Notes under the pieces: model-generated | Databases searched by the model: none | Told to the model about the DNA's origin: nothing | The model's input: the letters and a program-made list of their open reading frames with translations, nothing else | Shown: positions 61,515 through 64,000 of the stretch, in pieces | Layout: each line of letters begins with the position of its first letter | How positions within the stretch are numbered: position 1 is the stretch's first letter | Made by a program: the position numbers and the translations under genes | NCBI RefSeq assembly: GCF_041296385.1 | Contig: NC_091015.1 | Span: 59,214,345-59,278,344, forward strand | From: Aphelocoma coerulescens | Taxonomy: Eukaryota; Chordata; Aves; Passeriformes; Corvidae | Direction: 5' to 3' | DNA: 64,000 nucleotides

Positions 61515-63601
61515 CCATTTCTTTGTGTGGGAACCATACTATAATGATTTATATACAAAGTGGTAGAAGATGCCACAAGAGTGCTTCGAGCTGTGTTGTG
61601 AGATGAATAGGGTGGCATAATATATTCAGCAAATATGGCAATCCTCCAAAACAGAGAAAGGTATGAAAAATTAGTTCCTTAGTTTAGAAACCATACACTG
61701 AAGCCAAGAACACAGAGAAAGAAACTGGATCAGCCTCTTTCCCACTAACACACAAATCACTGTGGTTCTATGTGTACAAACCCTTACAGGTGTTGTGCAA
61801 ACACTGCAGAGTGATTTTTTGTTACTGTCTAGGTTAAAATAACCATTGTTGCTTCTTTCCCTCGCTTAAAAAGAAAACCACCCCTACATTATAGAACATC
61901 TGTGGAAACTCACTTTCCAGACCAAAAAAATGGCTTACAAAGAATTTCTAAGAGAAATTATTTTTCTATGCAAAAGATGAAAACATGAAGAAGGCGATAC
62001 CTGCAAAGTATGCTCAAAATTTTCTAAGAACATTCATGCAAATATCTGGAACTGCTTGTTTCTTAGAAAAAAACAATCATTAGTATTTTGTGTGCTTAGT
62101 ATTTTGTGTGCTGCTTAATTGTCCTTTAAATCTAGAAGCTAGGGCAAACACCTGCAATTACAGTATATATTTATTTTATTATAATATAAACATATACTAA
62201 CAAGTACAAATAGGTCCTGAAATAATAGTCTTGTACATATCAAGAAGAAGAATTTAACACGGTACTCTTTGCAAACTGTGAGCTTTTTAAGCACAGTATC
62301 TCCAGCTCTATTACCAAATAAATTTGCCTTCTAAACACCTGCCAAAGCTACATTCATATACAACTTTTCTGAAGCATATGCAAGCAAGGAGCTTGTATCC
62401 ATCAGCAGAATCCAATCAGAACACTTCTAGTTGCGAACATGGTTCGGGATCCTATATATTATGGACCAGGAAGGAACAAATCATTTTCCACATTGCAGAG
62501 TCACTGTGCTACTCTAAATTAAGCAAAATAACAGCAGCAGAGACAAACCATGCATTAGAATTAGTTAAAAAACAGCAGGGAGGATGGAGAGGAGTAACAA
62601 GCATTACAGTGTCTATTGACTAATGGAATGCTTATGGAAATAGGAATAAGATGTACATGCATTCCAAATGAATCCTTATCTATAGCACCATAAGAAAACA
62701 TACAAAAAATTTTTATGAGGAAAAGCAACCTAAAGTATAATACTTTAAACATGCAGCCATTAAGTTAATTTGAAATGCATTTGAGTTGCTCTTATCACAA
62801 TGAACTCAGTTCACAATCACGAAAATATGTTTCCACGTATAAACCAGTCTTCCTTAAGTACCATTAAGATTTATTTAATATCAAAATCTATCATACACAA
62901 TTAGAGCACATATAAAGTACTTGTTGCATGTTAATAGAGCTTTTAAAACAAAATTCCTTCTTTGTGTGCTAATTCTGGAACAACTAATATTTGTTGAGGA
63001 GGCACATAGAGAAAGGGTTTCTTCTCTTCCAGTAAAGCTACACAGCAAAAGAAGGATCTTAAAATGGATCTGCTTGTAGGTAATAGCATATAATTTGTCA
63101 CACAACTGCGTTACTGACCATGACATTCTCTACAATGTATAAGGCATCTGATTACCCACAAATACTCTGCATTTAAGAAACTATTTCAAAAGTGCTAGTG
63201 GAAAAATTCCAACATTCATTCAGCCAGTGCCCTTGCTGACTGTAGCATGTGAAAACTGACAACCAGAAAAACAGGATAAAGTTCAAAGCAATTTTTCAGT
63301 GCCTCTATTGATTAAACTTTAAAAGCTACTGTGTTTACCAAATGCCATCTGCTATAAGGAGCAACAGATCTGAGAGAAGAACGCACAAACGTGGTGCAAT
63401 AAAAACCATTGTAGTAGTAAGCAAACAGGCAAATTTTCCTAAGAAAATGTCTTCTGCATTTTCATTCTCTTTGTCAACTTTAGCAAAGGAGAACAAAAAA
63501 GTACTTTCAATGAATGGACTTCTCTAACAGCCATACCTGTTAAATTGTTGAGATAAAGTTCCTTAACACTGTATTTAATGGATATCCCATTCTCAGCCTA
63601 C
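61515..63601. other. intronic sequence 3' of the exon donor
   Basis: No element is recognised. A small TAGTATTTTGTGTGCT tandem pair lies at about 62080-62113. The 99-codon plus frame at 62324-62623 is antisense to the host gene and has no recognised domain. Confidence 0.5.
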
Positions 63602-63802
63602 CTGGTGTATTCAGCAGCCGGGACATCTTGCAAGAATAGGAGATAAACTGCTCACAGTATTCAGCACTACTGGTAATGGCAGAAATCTGATCCATTGTTG
63701 CGCTGTAGTTGAGCTGCAGCACAGATAACTTCTCCACGCTGTTGCCTCCCACAGAAGTCTGCATTTGCAGATCATGGTACACAGTTGTCCATACTTTATC
63801 CT
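63602..63802 (-). CDS. CNTNAP2: internal exon of contactin-associated protein-like 2 (CASPR2)
   Basis: This is a single 201-base internal exon (67 codons) of a neurexin-superfamily adhesion protein. Read on the minus strand, a pyrimidine tract ends in CCCTTTCAG and is followed by AGGATAAAG at 63802. The exon closes ACACCAG with donor GTAGGC at 63601. Both junctions split a codon after its first base (phase 1/1), so the exon is symmetric. Recognisable residues in order are [28 protein letters not shown] and [10 protein letters not shown]. They match the start of the fibrinogen-like region in the middle of the roughly 1,330-residue CASPR2 ectodomain; the two cysteines fit disulphide use there. 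CASPR2 works with contactin-2 and juxtaparanodal Kv1 channels and at synapses (known for the family). The paralogues CNTNAP3/4/5 are alternatives, but as I remember them they differ more in the MDQISAIT and CKMSRLLN stretches. The reading frame is intact, with no sign of a pseudogene. Confidence 0.86.
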
Positions 63803-64000
63803 CTGAAAGGGAGGGGAAGAAAGACAAGACAACAATGGGTAAAAGGCAGACAGTGGAACTGAATTAGAATAAATTTAGGCCTTTGACAAAAAGTAAAATT
63901 TTATGCAAGATATTTGTTGAGGTGGTAGTGGGGAAGGAGGGCACTGAACATGAAAAGCCATCATGTGACAGCATAGTTCCAACAACTGTGAGCTGAAGAA
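63803..64000 (-). other. CNTNAP2: upstream intron end with acceptor tract
   Basis: This is the 3' end of the intron preceding the exon. On the minus strand, a pyrimidine-rich run of about 25 bases (C/T tract at roughly 63803-63830) leads directly to the AG acceptor. The rest, to the window edge, shows no repeat or coding signal. Confidence 0.7.

Larger units (their letters stand above)
1..63601 (-). other. CNTNAP2: intron of CNTNAP2 (partial, over 63 kb)
   Basis: Everything left of the exon donor at 63601 is inferred to be one intron, transcribed right to left. I looked on the minus strand for the next expected coding block after LLNTP, which in this family begins with a glycine/tryptophan-rich stretch of the fibrinogen-like region, and found none. 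Mammalian CNTNAP2 also has very large introns in its middle part, so this length is plausible. The intron is AT-rich and carries LTRs, CR1 fragments, microsatellites and candidate regulatory clusters, listed separately. A nested non-coding transcript cannot be excluded from sequence alone. Confidence 0.75.

Overview
The window looks like AT-rich intronic DNA from a bird, most likely a songbird (passerine). The evidence is several CR1 LINE 3' ends with the usual avian tail, retroviral solo LTRs of kinds I associate with passerine genomes, and a low overall repeat load. There are no prokaryotic features, and nearly all open reading frames are chance frames in non-coding DNA.

Only one real coding segment is visible: a 201-base internal exon on the minus strand at 63602-63802. 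It has a clean acceptor and donor, and its 67 codons read as the start of the fibrinogen-like region of a contactin-associated protein. The closest match I know is CNTNAP2 (CASPR2), a neurexin-superfamily adhesion protein of axons and synapses. Both splice junctions are phase 1. No following exon can be found to the left, so bases 1-63601 are best read as part of one very large CNTNAP2 intron, running 5' to 3' from right to left.

The intron holds four solo LTRs with exact target-site duplications: 8670-9394 (725 bp, flanked by CTGAAA), 15206-16135 (930 bp, GATGT, GC/CpG-rich), 20979-21271 (293 bp, CATTAT) and 21614-22186 (573 bp, GGTGCA). The last three appear to lie in the same sense as the host gene. 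CR1 LINE fragments occur at 4018-4917 (reverse-transcriptase remnant with an internal deletion), 11600-11780 (minus), 18846-19012 (very old), 37545-37606, 41870-41942, 48285-48640 and 60465-60527.

The less expected structures are: (i) a 38-bp perfect inverted match between 29151-29188 and 34323-34360, the first copy sitting inside TA repeats bracketed by a 20-bp direct repeat, which looks like a templated insertion; (ii) a diverged ~100-bp direct duplication at 2501-2602 and 3312-3414; (iii) a strong minus-strand G-quadruplex motif near 10348-10369; (iv) homeodomain/POU-rich and X-box/AP-1-like clusters around 33.0-33.9 kb that are candidate intronic enhancers. I found no undescribed gene system. 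The rest is ordinary intron, low-complexity DNA and microsatellites.
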